From Nitrosomonas nitrosa (lineage in GTDB: Bacteria > Pseudomonadota > Gammaproteobacteria > Burkholderiales > Nitrosomonadaceae): a DNA stretch of 42,111 bases. Position 1 is the first letter of the stretch; the number at the start of each line of letters is the position of its first letter. This document shows, piece by piece, positions 25,493 through 34,415 of the stretch. Under the pieces are notes generated by a model, which did not search any database, was not told the DNA's origin, and saw only the letters and a program-made list of their open reading frames with translations. The position numbers and the translations under genes are program-made. Location of the stretch: positions 1 through 42,111 of the forward strand of contig NZ_QAOO01000026.1 in the NCBI RefSeq assembly GCF_003051105.1, read 5' to 3'.

Positions 25493-26743
25493 ATGAAAAT
25501 TTATCAGGTAGGTGGCTCGGTGCGTGACGAATTGCTCGGGCTCCCGGTGAAGGACCATGATTATGTTGTTGTTGGTTCCAATCCAGAGGAAATGGTGCGG
25601 CTTGGCTATCGCCCTGTCGGCAAGGATTTCCCTGTTTTTTTGCATCCCCAAACGCAAGAACAGTATGCGCTTGCGCGCACTGAGCGCAAAATTTATCGTG
25701 GTTACAAGGGATTTGAAGTCTATGCCTCGCCTGAAGTGACCTTGCAGGAAGATTTAGCACGGCGTGACCTGACGGTGAATGCTATTGCAAAAGATCAAAC
25801 TGGAAACATTATTGATCCGTTCAACGGTATTGCCGATCTGGAGGCTGGCATTCTGCGCCATATCAGTCCAGCTTTTGTGGAAGATCCTGTTCGGATACTC
25901 CGTGTCGCGCGTTTTGCCGCACGTTTCGGCTTCCACGTTGCGCCCGAAACACTCGATTTGATGAGGGAAATGGTGCATAACGGAGAGGTGGAAGCGCTGG
26001 TGCCGGAGCGCGTATGGCAGGAGATTGCACGTGGCTTGATGGAACACCACCCTTCGCGCATGTTTTACGCTTTGCGGGAATGTGGGGCATTGTCACGTAT
26101 CATTCCAGAAGTCGATGCGTTGTTTGGTGTGCCGCAGCCCATCCAGTCTCACCCCGAAGTCGATACCGGCGTGCATATCATGATGGCAATCGATTATGCC
26201 GCGTCCCGGCAGTATTCGCTGGCGATTCGTTTTGCTGTGCTTACACATGACCTCGGTAAAGGCACGACTCCGCCAGAAGAATGGCCGAAGCATATTGGAC
26301 ATGAAAAGCGAAGTGTCACGCTGACGAAAGATTTATGTGAGCGAATCCGAATTCCGAAGGAAGAGCGTGATTTGGCCTTGTTGGTGGCGCGCTTTCATGG
26401 AGATGTGCATCGGGCAGAAACATTGCATCCCACAACGATTGCAGATATGTTGCAGGCAACAGATGCTTATCGTAAACCTTACCGATTTGAAGCTTTTCTG
26501 CAAGCGTGTGCATGCGATTTTCATGGACGTCCTGGCTATGCCGATAAGCCCTATCCGCCCATTGAAAGACTGATGAAAGCATTGAGCGCAGCTAGAAATG
26601 TCAATGCAGGCGCTATCGCTGCCAAACTTAAGGGCAGTGCAGTTGATACAGCGGATTTGCCAGCACTGATCAATCTTAAGGTCCGCGAGGCCCGGATTAT
26701 TGAAATTAAGCGCGCTTTATCCTGTGAAGTGCTCACCCAGTAA
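25493..26743 (+). CDS. cca: CCA-adding tRNA nucleotidyltransferase with HD domain
   Basis: A 416-residue enzyme that adds or repairs the CCA end of tRNAs. It has the class II nucleotidyltransferase head: GGSVRDELLG (8-17), catalytic acidic pair in KDHDYVV (D21, D23), RRDLTVNAIA, and the neck motif EDPVRILRVARFAARF. The HD domain (THDLGKGTTPPEEWPKHIGHE, near 250-270) is typical of the long proteobacterial form with phosphohydrolase activity. It is closely coupled to slt upstream. Confidence 0.96.
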   Translation: MKIYQVGGSVRDELLGLPVKDHDYVVVGSNPEEMVRLGYRPVGKDFPVFLHPQTQEQYALARTERKIYRGYKGFEVYASPEVTLQEDLARRDLTVNAIAKDQTGNIIDPFNGIADLEAGILRHISPAFVEDPVRILRVARFAARFGFHVAPETLDLMREMVHNGEVEALVPERVWQEIARGLMEHHPSRMFYALRECGALSRIIPEVDALFGVPQPIQSHPEVDTGVHIMMAIDYAASRQYSLAIRFAVLTHDLGKGTTPPEEWPKHIGHEKRSVTLTKDLCERIRIPKEERDLALLVARFHGDVHRAETLHPTTIADMLQATDAYRKPYRFEAFLQACACDFHGRPGYADKPYPPIERLMKALSAARNVNAGAIAAKLKGSAVDTADLPALINLKVREARIIEIKRALSCEVLTQ

Positions 26744-26745
26744 CT

Positions 26746-26772
26746 GAGCGGTCGTGAGCCGCTCTATTGTTT
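26746..26772 (+). terminator. Terminator after cca
   Basis: GAGCGG (26746-26751) pairs with CCGCTC (26759-26764) and is followed by TATTGTTT. The stem begins three bases after the stop codon of cca. Confidence 0.5.
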
Positions 26773-26918
26773 GCACGCTGTGAATCTTTTCAGGCTATCG
26801 ACAGATCGACCGCATCAAACCCTAAGATCCACACCGATGGCTTCGATTCAATCATTTGCCGTGATCGCAGACAATATCCTAAACCATGAGTGAGAGGAAA
26901 TTTAATGGAGGCTCAATC

Positions 26919-28406
26919 ATGAGTAACAAGCCATCGTTGATTCTGGCAATTGATCAGGGAACCACCAGTTCCCGTGCGATCCTGTTTTCTGCTGAGCTAG
27001 AGGTGCTTTCTACACAACAGAAAGAGCTGGCACTGCACTACCCGCACAAAGGTTGGGTCGAACAGAATCCTGAAGACATCTGGTGTGATACGCTCGATGT
27101 GTGCCGTCGCATCGTTCGTTCCTTGCCCGATGAAGCAAAAGCAATAGCCGCTATCGGTATTACCAATCAACGCGAGACGACTATTCTGTGGGATCGCAAG
27201 ACCGGTATGCCCGTCTACAATGCCATAGTCTGGCAGGATCGCCGGACAGCCCCGCTGTGTGAGCAACTCAGGGCTGCGGGACACGAACCCATGGTGGAAG
27301 CTAAAACCGGTTTGCTGTTCGATCCCTATTTTTCCGCTGGAAAAATTGCCTGGATACTGGCGCATGTCGAAGGCGCACGCGAGCGGGCTGAGCGGGGCGA
27401 ATTGGCTTTTGGCACGATCGATTGCTATTTACTGTGGCGTCTAACGGGGGGGCGTGTGCACGCCAGTGATGTGACCAACGCATCACGCACCCAGCTCTAC
27501 AACATCGTCGAACAGAAGTGGGATGAAGCATTGCTGGCGCTGTTCGATATTCCAGAGCAGATTCTGCCTGAAGTGCTTGATAATGCCGCAGATTTCGGTG
27601 TGACTGATCCGGCCTTATTCGGACGCGAAATTCCTATCTGCGGTATGGCTGGCGATCAACATGCAGCCTTGATCGGACAGGGCTGTGTCAGACCCGGTAT
27701 GGTCAAATCAACCTACGGCACCGGCTGTTTTGCTTTGATGAATATCGGTTCCGATTTTCGGGTGTCTCAAAACCGTTTGCTGACTACGCCCGCATACCGA
27801 TTGGATGGCAAGATGGTCTATGCGCTGGAAGGGTCGATTTTTATTGCCGGGGCGGCAATTCAGTGGCTGCGGGATGGCTTGGAATTTTTTTCTGACGCGG
27901 GATTGAGCGAAGACCTGGCGCGGAGCGTTCACGACAATAACGAGGTTTATTTTGTACCTGCTTTCACTGGGTTGGGCGCGCCTTATTGGCGGCCGGATGT
28001 GCGTGGTGCAATCATGGGGTTGTCGCGTGAGACGACCAAAGCGCACATCGTACGTGCGGCATTGGAAGCACAAGGTTATCAGACGCGCGATTTGATGACA
28101 GCAATGGAAGCGGACAGTGCGTGTGAAGCAACAGTCATCCGCATCGATGGGGGGTTGGTGGCTAATGCCTTCATGTGCCAGTTTCTTGCCGATATGCTGA
28201 ACAAACCGGTAGAGGTACCGGAAGTGACAGAAGCAACTGCCCTCGGTGCGGCGTGCCTGGCGGGTCTTTATACAGGCATACTTCCAGGGTTGGAAGCCAT
28301 AACACAACGCTGGCGTAAAGCCCGAGTTTACCAGCCTGCAATGGCCGAAAGCGAGCGCGAACGGCTATATCGTGGTTGGAAAGCGGCGGTGGAGGCGTTG
28401 TTATAG
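26919..28406 (+). CDS. glpK: Glycerol kinase
   Basis: A 495-residue FGGY-family kinase that converts glycerol and ATP to glycerol 3-phosphate. Visible signatures are DQGTTSSRAI at the N-terminus, GITNQRETTILWDR, VWQDRRT, GMAGDQHAALIGQG, KSTYGTGCF and the FGGY C-terminal stretch RIDGGLVANAFMCQFLAD. TGGAGG before the ATG at 26919 sets the start; the in-frame ATG at 26886 is less likely. No glycerol facilitator or glycerol 3-phosphate dehydrogenase gene is next to it, so it is an isolated unit here. Confidence 0.95.
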   Translation: MSNKPSLILAIDQGTTSSRAILFSAELEVLSTQQKELALHYPHKGWVEQNPEDIWCDTLDVCRRIVRSLPDEAKAIAAIGITNQRETTILWDRKTGMPVYNAIVWQDRRTAPLCEQLRAAGHEPMVEAKTGLLFDPYFSAGKIAWILAHVEGARERAERGELAFGTIDCYLLWRLTGGRVHASDVTNASRTQLYNIVEQKWDEALLALFDIPEQILPEVLDNAADFGVTDPALFGREIPICGMAGDQHAALIGQGCVRPGMVKSTYGTGCFALMNIGSDFRVSQNRLLTTPAYRLDGKMVYALEGSIFIAGAAIQWLRDGLEFFSDAGLSEDLARSVHDNNEVYFVPAFTGLGAPYWRPDVRGAIMGLSRETTKAHIVRAALEAQGYQTRDLMTAMEADSACEATVIRIDGGLVANAFMCQFLADMLNKPVEVPEVTEATALGAACLAGLYTGILPGLEAITQRWRKARVYQPAMAESERERLYRGWKAAVEALL

Positions 28407-28485
28407 ATATTGTGCGAATTTATACAACTCATCGTTAAGGTAGATTGGAATGCGCTGAGAATATGAACGCTCATCACAATAAACG

Positions 28486-29670
28486 CTACCTATACTTATA
28501 CGGATCTAGCCAATCACCCAATTCATCTAAGAAAGTATCATCATTAAAAAGCTGATCCTGATCTTTCAGCCAGCGTTTTAAATATTGATCGTTTTGTATT
28601 TTTTGTAAATCTTCTTCCATCGCAGCCAAGTTTCGTTTAAGTGAATTTTCTGCCAGCTTTAAGCTTTGCTGGAGACTGGTTTTGCTAATGCTTTGGTAGG
28701 GGTTGAGGCCAAATTCTTGGCGGATAACTTGATGGCGATGATACAGTTCGTCTTCGAGCTCCTGTGCTTGTTGCTTGAGTAACACAAGCAGTGAAGCAAT
28801 TTTTTCTTCTGCCATTCTGGCGAGGGAGGTGTGATCGGCGAGTTCTACGCGTAGCTGAATTTGCAAGAGTGTGATCAGATCGCGGCGTTCGTAAGCAGCG
28901 TTGGCCTCACTCATCAATACGGTTTTGCGGTCGCGCTCGTTGGGATCACTTTCGCGGTCGGGATGCAGTGCACTCGCAAGCTGGCGAAATACTTTACGCA
29001 GCGTAGTATTTGCTTCTTGTTGTTCTGCAGCAGCTTTAAGCTGAGCAGCAGTGGGCTTCTTCTTACGTTGTTTAGCTTGTCGACGTTTTTCCTCTTCGGC
29101 TTCGGCCGCTTCACGCAAGCGCTTCATGCCAATGTTCAATGCATCGTGAAGGTTATCGAATGAGTCATCGTCAGCGAACGATTCTCCCAATACATCCTCC
29201 ATCATCTCGCGCATGCTTGAAACGGCGGCTTGTTCCTTCTGCGCGAGGCTTTCAGGGCTATGTTTGTCGTGAAGCGTCTGCATTTCGACATCACCCTGGA
29301 TGGCAAGTGGTTCGCTAAGATGACATAGAATCGTAGCGGCAATACGCTGTTGATTGTTGCTGAGCCCTTTGCGCGCCAGCCTTTTATCCAACCATAACAC
29401 GAGTTCGCGCGTGAGGGCCTGGCCACTTGCGCGCAGCGGTGCAATCGTCTGATGGTAAACAGGACGGTGTGCATCGCTTATTGTTTGCATTTCGTGTAGT
29501 TGTTTCTTAAGTTTCTCGATACGGTCGAGCATCCGGTTGAAGCGCTGCTGGCTGGGTGAAAGTTGCGTGCCTTGAGGGATGGCCTTTAGTGCGCTTACTG
29601 AGTTGTTTTCAGCTTGTTGGCGAACCGCGGCGGCAATTTCGTCTGCGAATAAATCGGGTTGTTGTGGCAT
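28486..29670 (-). CDS. J-domain protein (DnaJ-like co-chaperone) with coiled coils
   Basis: A 394-residue cytoplasmic protein. The N-terminal half is helical and charged. A basic, Ala/Lys-rich linker (EEEKRRQAKQRKKKPTAAQ) leads to a J domain with the diagnostic HPD in RQLASALHPDRESDPNERDR, followed by SEANAAYERRDLITLLQ. The C-terminal part is a long coiled coil (about 285-375) with LKQQAQELEDELYHRHQ. The HPD loop implies stimulation of a DnaK-type ATPase. The client and partner are not evident. It is convergent with glpK. Confidence 0.82.
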   Translation of the reverse strand: MPQQPDLFADEIAAAVRQQAENNSVSALKAIPQGTQLSPSQQRFNRMLDRIEKLKKQLHEMQTISDAHRPVYHQTIAPLRASGQALTRELVLWLDKRLARKGLSNNQQRIAATILCHLSEPLAIQGDVEMQTLHDKHSPESLAQKEQAAVSSMREMMEDVLGESFADDDSFDNLHDALNIGMKRLREAAEAEEEKRRQAKQRKKKPTAAQLKAAAEQQEANTTLRKVFRQLASALHPDRESDPNERDRKTVLMSEANAAYERRDLITLLQIQLRVELADHTSLARMAEEKIASLLVLLKQQAQELEDELYHRHQVIRQEFGLNPYQSISKTSLQQSLKLAENSLKRNLAAMEEDLQKIQNDQYLKRWLKDQDQLFNDDTFLDELGDWLDPYKYR

Positions 29671-29996
29671 GGCTAACTGGTTAACGTATTGAAAATTGAA
29701 GTAATTCTAAAAAGACACATGAGTCTGCACGAATAGTTTACCATGGTCTTGGTAAAGGATTCGTTATATACTTGCCCTGCCTAGTTGAGCGTGCCCGAGA
29801 AGAAGGTTGGAAGCTGATTGCGCGTAGAAATTCAAATTGTCATGCAACACGCTATGGGCGAACAGTGTATCGGCTTATCGGGTGAATAAAACGAGTGGAG
29901 ACTTGCGCTTTCGCGCTTCCTATTTGGGTACTCAGCAGGCGCTTCTCCGCAATTTTCTGGCATTGTATAAATAATCATCTCTGTAAATTTAATTCC
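29671..29996. other. Intergenic region with a start-less coding remnant
   Basis: Between about 29784 and 29884 a plus-strand frame reads VERAREEGWKLIARRNSN, then CHATRYGRTVYRLIG and a stop. It looks like the tail of a small protein but has no start codon; the ATG at 29743 opens a different frame that ends at once. The parent family is not recognised. The remainder holds the miaB promoter, with TATAAAT-like sequence near 29966. Confidence 0.35.
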
Positions 29997-31322
29997 GTGA
30001 GTAACAAGCTATATATCAAAACTTTTGGCTGCCAAATGAACGAGTATGACTCGGATAAAATGGCAGATGTGCTACATGCTGCAAAGGGGATGGAGTTGAC
30101 CGACAGCCCCGATGAAGCGGATGTGATCTTGTTCAATACCTGTTCTGTACGTGAGAAAGCCCAGGAAAAAGTTTTTCATGATCTGGGCCGTGTGCGTCAT
30201 CTAAAAAAAGCCAAGCCAAATTTATTGATCGGAGTGGGGGGGTGTGTGGCTAGTCAAGAAGGGGCTGAGATTGTTAAGCGTGCTCCTTTTGTGGATCTCG
30301 TATTCGGACCTCAAACGTTGCATCGATTGCCAGAAATGATCGATGAACGCGAAACGACGGGACGGCCCCAGGTCGATATCTCATTTCCGGAGATCGAAAA
30401 GTTTGATCATCTGCCGCCTGCGCGTACAGAAGGGGTGACAGCCTTTGTATCGATTATGGAAGGATGCAGCAAATATTGCAGCTTTTGTGTCGTGCCCTAT
30501 ACGCGCGGTGAGGAAGTGTCGCGGCCGCTCGAAGATGTATTGGTGGAAGTGGCTGGGTTGGCGGTTCAAGGGATCAAGGAAGTTACCTTGCTCGGTCAAA
30601 ATGTTAATGCTTATCGTGGTGAAATAGGGGCGGATGAATTTGCCGATTTTGCGTTACTGCTCGAATATATCCATGAAATTCCAGGCATTGAGCGGATCCG
30701 TTACACTACTTCGCACCCCAGGGAATTTACCAGCCGCTTGATAGATGTTTATGCGAAGCTTCCCAAGTTAGTCAGCCATTTGCATTTGCCGGTACAATCG
30801 GGTGCGGATAGGATATTAGCGGCAATGAAACGAGGTTATAGTGCGCTCGAGTATAAATCGATCATACGCCGTATACGTGCGGTGCGTCCTCAAATCTCCA
30901 TTAGTTCTGATTTCATTATTGGTTTTCCGGGAGAAACTGAGGCTGATTTTGAAGCCACGATGAAGTTGGTCGAAGATGTTAATTTCGATGAATCGTTCAG
31001 TTTTATTTATAGCCCCCGCCCTGGTACGCCGGCAGCCGATCTGCCTGATGATACGCCCCATGAAATGAAGCTTGCACGGCTTTATCGTTTACAGGAACGC
31101 ATTACTCAGCAAGCGCAAGCCATTAGTCGAAGTATGGTGGGGACAACGCAACGGGTGTTAGTAGAGGGGCGCTCCAAAAAGAATTCTGACGAATTCGGTG
31201 GCAGGACCGATAACAATCGCGTGGTCAATTTCGCCGGCTCCCCTGAGCTGATCGGGCAATTTGTACATCTCAAAATCACCGCGGCTTTGGCGCATTCGTT
31301 GCGTGGCGAAATTATCGGCTAA
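29997..31322 (+). CDS. miaB: tRNA-2-methylthio-N6-dimethylallyladenosine synthase
   Basis: A 441-residue radical SAM methylthiotransferase acting on A37 of tRNAs that read U-starting codons. The N-terminal UPF0004 domain has three iron-sulfur Cys ([24 protein letters not shown]). The radical SAM cluster is CSKYCSFC, and a TRAM domain ends the protein. The GTG at 29997 ([13 protein letters not shown], with initiator Met) fits the family start; the frame open upstream to 29895 gives 34 residues unlike any MiaB. It heads the miaB-phoH-ybeY-corC cluster. Confidence 0.95.
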   Translation: MSNKLYIKTFGCQMNEYDSDKMADVLHAAKGMELTDSPDEADVILFNTCSVREKAQEKVFHDLGRVRHLKKAKPNLLIGVGGCVASQEGAEIVKRAPFVDLVFGPQTLHRLPEMIDERETTGRPQVDISFPEIEKFDHLPPARTEGVTAFVSIMEGCSKYCSFCVVPYTRGEEVSRPLEDVLVEVAGLAVQGIKEVTLLGQNVNAYRGEIGADEFADFALLLEYIHEIPGIERIRYTTSHPREFTSRLIDVYAKLPKLVSHLHLPVQSGADRILAAMKRGYSALEYKSIIRRIRAVRPQISISSDFIIGFPGETEADFEATMKLVEDVNFDESFSFIYSPRPGTPAADLPDDTPHEMKLARLYRLQERITQQAQAISRSMVGTTQRVLVEGRSKKNSDEFGGRTDNNRVVNFAGSPELIGQFVHLKITAALAHSLRGEIIG

Positions 31323-31421
31323 ATATAGCGTAGTAGAGATAGAAGAGAATCGTTTATTACTGCTTGCATTCTTACGTAACCCCTGCGAGAATCAATACGT
31401 CACATTTTTTTAACAACTGTT

Positions 31422-32402
31422 TTGAAACCTAAACCTGTCGAGATTTCATTTTCTCCGGCTGATAACCGGCGCCTAGCCAATCTCTGTGGTACGCTAGATG
31501 AAAACCTCAAGCAGATTGAAAACGCACTGGATGTTGTGATTGCCCGTCGTGGTGAACATTTCAGTGTGCGCGGCCAAGCGAATCAAACACAGCTTGCTGC
31601 GCAAGTATTGAAGAATTTTTATAACCAATCCCATCACCATCTCAGTATCGAACAAGTGCAACTCGGTTTGATCGAGGCTGCCAATACGCATCATTTTGCA
31701 GAGACGAAGACAGGGGAAGTCACTTCTGCCGAGATCGCCGTACCGAAATTACTTACTCGCCGCAGCAATCTGCATGGCCGCACCCCGCGTCAAACACAAT
31801 ACTTGCAACAAATTCAGGAGCATGACATTACTTTTGGCATTGGGCCAGCCGGTACGGGGAAAACTTATCTGGCAGTGGCCAGTGCAGTCGATGCTTTGGA
31901 GCGTGAGACGGTTTCGCGTATTATTCTGGTACGGCCCGCGGTCGAAGCCGGGGAACGTTTGGGGTTTTTGCCGGGAGATATGGTACAAAAGGTTGACCCC
32001 TATTTGCGCCCGCTTTACGATGCGCTTTATGACCTCATGGGATTCGATAAAACCAGCAGGCAGTTTGAACGCAATACGATCGAAATAGCTCCGTTGGCTT
32101 TCATGCGAGGGCGTACCTTGAATCAATCTTTCATTATTCTGGATGAAGCGCAAAACACGACACCGGAGCAAATGAAAATGTTCCTGACTCGAATAGGCTT
32201 TGGCTCCAAAGCGGTCATAACGGGCGATATCACTCAGATCGATCTGCCTAAAAATCAGAGAAGCGGTTTGGTCGACGCAGAGCGTGTATTGGGAAAAATA
32301 CGCGGGATCGCCTTCACTCATTTCAAAACCGAAGATGTCGTGCGCCATCCGCTAGTCCAGCGCATTGTCGATGCTTACGAGAAACATGAAGAACGCCAGT
32401 AA
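31422..32402 (+). CDS. ybeZ: PhoH-like ATPase (YbeZ)
   Basis: A 326-residue cytoplasmic ATPase. After an N-terminal KH-like region (about 1-110), the PhoH domain has Walker A GIGPAGTGKTYLA (near 140) and Walker B FIILDEAQNTT, with GDITQIDLP downstream. YbeZ works with the ribonuclease YbeY in ribosome maturation and quality control. A TTG start at 31422 is used because no ATG lies in a suitable position; the preceding sequence has only a poor ribosome binding site. It overlaps ybeY. Confidence 0.93.
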   Translation: MKPKPVEISFSPADNRRLANLCGTLDENLKQIENALDVVIARRGEHFSVRGQANQTQLAAQVLKNFYNQSHHHLSIEQVQLGLIEAANTHHFAETKTGEVTSAEIAVPKLLTRRSNLHGRTPRQTQYLQQIQEHDITFGIGPAGTGKTYLAVASAVDALERETVSRIILVRPAVEAGERLGFLPGDMVQKVDPYLRPLYDALYDLMGFDKTSRQFERNTIEIAPLAFMRGRTLNQSFIILDEAQNTTPEQMKMFLTRIGFGSKAVITGDITQIDLPKNQRSGLVDAERVLGKIRGIAFTHFKTEDVVRHPLVQRIVDAYEKHEERQ

Positions 32403-32868
32403 GGTTTCCGAACCTTCACCCACCACAAACACTAAAAAATTCAAGTTATCGCTGCAATACGCTGCCGATTTTCCCGAGATGCCGAACCGGTCACAGTTCC
32501 GTAAGTGGGTGAACGCTGCCTTGGAACGGCCTGCCGAGATTACCGTGCGGCTCGTCGATGAAGAGGAAGGTAGGGCACTTAACCGTCATTTCCGGGGAAA
32601 AGACCAAGCTACCAATGTGTTGACATTTGTCTATGACGAATTGCAGCCCTTGTCTGGTGATATCGTACTCTGCGTACCCGTTGTGATGCGTGAAGCACAA
32701 CAGCAACTGAAAAATTTGCGTGCGCATTATGCGCATCTCACAGTACACGGTGTCTTGCATTTGCAAGGCTATGATCATGAGCATGATGCAGAAGCCCAGG
32801 TCATGGAGCAGCTTGAAACAAATATTATTACCCGGCTTGGTTATGCCGATCCCTACCATGCGCATTGA
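32386..32868 (+). CDS. ybeY: Endoribonuclease YbeY
   Basis: A 160-residue metal-dependent endoribonuclease for 16S rRNA 3'-end maturation and ribosome quality control. The zinc-binding signature HGVLHLQGYDHEHD, with three histidines, is present near the C-terminus, and RGKDQATNVLTF is the usual upstream motif. Its ATG at 32386 lies within the end of ybeZ (17-bp overlap); an ATG at 32371 is an alternative start. The N-terminal 20 residues are polar and variable. Confidence 0.94.
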   Translation: MKNASKVSEPSPTTNTKKFKLSLQYAADFPEMPNRSQFRKWVNAALERPAEITVRLVDEEEGRALNRHFRGKDQATNVLTFVYDELQPLSGDIVLCVPVVMREAQQQLKNLRAHYAHLTVHGVLHLQGYDHEHDAEAQVMEQLETNIITRLGYADPYHAH

Positions 32869-33342
32869 CAAGCTGTCGAGAGATATATTATGTGTGGTCG
32901 ATACAAGGGGGCTGTCCGAGAATAGACTGATCTACTGCAGGCGAGCCTGGTTGGCCGGATTTTCCGATCCTTTTCGTTAAATAGGATGACTGTTCGCCTC
33001 AAATGATCGAAAAATTCAACTCAACTAAACTCACCCACGCTACCATCGCTATTCTTGGGCAGCCTCCTTGTAAACGTCCGGCAAAAAAGGGGAACTCAGG
33101 TCTCAATACGTATTTTCAACTTGTTTTCAATGCCGTCATGACGACAGAAAACGTTGCTCTGCAGTTTGTTAGAGATTGCCCCAATCCTTTTCATCGTATT
33201 GGCAATAAGACAATTTCGCTCGGGATGATTGTATTTGCTGCCCATTGCAAGAACAGTAAATACTGCAAAGCTGCTCACATAATTATTCAAGTTTTTCAAC
33301 AGCGCTTGTTTGCGCCTTTATCACTCAATGCTGAAATTAATC
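32869..33342. other. Intergenic region between ybeY and corC, holding repeat copy 2
   Basis: Thirty-five bases after ybeY the MITE-like repeat begins and runs to 33071. The rest, 33072-33342, has no credible gene: the open frames here cross the repeat and lack ribosome binding sites. The repeat separates ybeY from corC, which are usually contiguous. Confidence 0.6.
32903..33071 (+). repeat. 155-bp MITE-like repeat, copy 2 (with complementary flanks)
   Basis: The core at 32910-33064 begins GGCTGTCCGAGAATAG and ends CTATTCTTGGGCAGCC (14 of 16 complementary). Just outside, ACAAGG and CCTTGT extend the inverted repeat to about 23 bp. The interior matches copies 1 and 3 throughout. The outer boundary of the element is uncertain because the extra flank sequence differs between copies. 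No target duplication is evident. Confidence 0.8.
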
Positions 33343-34194
33343 ATGAGTAATACCTCGCCCAAAGTCAGTTGGTTTGAACATATAGGCTCACTTCTGATGC
33401 GTCAGCCTGAAGATCGTGAGCAGTTGGTTGCTTTGCTGCATTCTGCCTATGAACGCAATCTACTCGATGCCGATGCACTGGCCATGATCGAAGGTGTGAT
33501 GCATGTATCCGAGATGCAAGTGCGCGACATCATGGTGCCGCGCTCGCAAATGGATACCATCGATATCAGCGATAAGCCGGATGAATTCATTCCGTACGTG
33601 ATTGAAAAAGGGCATTCACGTTTTCCCGTTACCGATGGCAGTAAAGACCAGGTAATCGGCATTCTGCTGGCAAAAGATCTGCTGCGTTACTACGCAGGAG
33701 AAGAGGAGTTCAATGTGCGAGACATGCTTCGGCCAGCCGTCTTTATTCCTGAATCTAAACGGCTCAATATCCTACTCAAGGATTTTCGCAGTAATCGCAA
33801 TCATATTGCGATTGTGGTGGATGAATACGGCGGTGTAGCCGGTTTGGTCACGATCGAAGACGTCTTGGAGCAAATCGTTGGTGAAATCGAGGATGAATAC
33901 GATTTCGATGAAGACGAAGCGAATATCGTGGCCGATACCAGCGGCTATTACCGTGTGAAAGCCATTACAGAAGTAGCCAGCTTCAATGAAACAGTCGGCG
34001 CCGCTTTTAGTGACGAGGATTTCGACACGATAGGCGGACTTGTGACCAGTAAGTTCGGCCGGCTGCCCAAGAACGGAGAGACGATCGTCATCGATAGCTT
34101 CTTATTTACCGTGTTACGGGCCGATAGTCGCCGTTTGCATTTGTTAAAGGTGGAGCGGGTCGCATCAGATTCGGAAGCAGTCAATCAGATGTAA
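33343..34194 (+). CDS. corC: CorC/HlyC-type transporter-associated CBS protein (YbeX)
   Basis: A 283-residue cytoplasmic protein with two CBS domains (about 55-180; MVPRSQMDTID, SRFPVTDGSKDQVIGILLAKDLL, HIAIVVDEYGGVAGLVTIEDVLE) and a C-terminal CorC_HlyC domain (about 195-278; TIGGLVTSKFGRLPKNGETI). It is linked to magnesium and cobalt efflux and, with YbeZ/YbeY, to ribosome function. The ATG at 33343 gives the usual MSN..PK start; a TTG at 33310 is in frame. The apolipoprotein N-acyltransferase gene that often follows is absent. Confidence 0.93.
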   Translation: MSNTSPKVSWFEHIGSLLMRQPEDREQLVALLHSAYERNLLDADALAMIEGVMHVSEMQVRDIMVPRSQMDTIDISDKPDEFIPYVIEKGHSRFPVTDGSKDQVIGILLAKDLLRYYAGEEEFNVRDMLRPAVFIPESKRLNILLKDFRSNRNHIAIVVDEYGGVAGLVTIEDVLEQIVGEIEDEYDFDEDEANIVADTSGYYRVKAITEVASFNETVGAAFSDEDFDTIGGLVTSKFGRLPKNGETIVIDSFLFTVLRADSRRLHLLKVERVASDSEAVNQM

Positions 34195-34415
34195 AGCATA
34201 AAGAGTGTGGGCTCAGTCATATCAGCTCTGAGGGTTGGTTGTGTAGCCGCGCTATTTGTTTTGTGCTTCTCAGTGTTTCATCTGCTTGTTGCTACTGGGT
34301 ATCTTATCGTTTTTCATCGCGGTCTCGTTGTTTCGGTTGACCAAGCAAGCGGGTGCCGTAAATTAATGCGGCTCTACTCACGTTCATTCGGGGCAAGTGA
34401 TAAAATAACGGGCAA

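Noticed and set aside
29784..29884. Coding remnant considered as a HicA-type toxin
   Set aside because: Only a GWKL-like segment is similar; the HicA catalytic Gly-Ser-His stretch is missing and there is no antitoxin gene.
33003..33350. 115-codon ORF between ybeY and corC
   Set aside because: It begins inside the repeat element and ends inside the corC start; the other repeat copies do not keep the frame.
34207..34415. Hydrophobic ORF between corC and recJ, possible lnt remnant
   Set aside because: The frame runs on into recJ in another frame, and its sequence lacks the lnt motifs. No ribosome binding site is visible.
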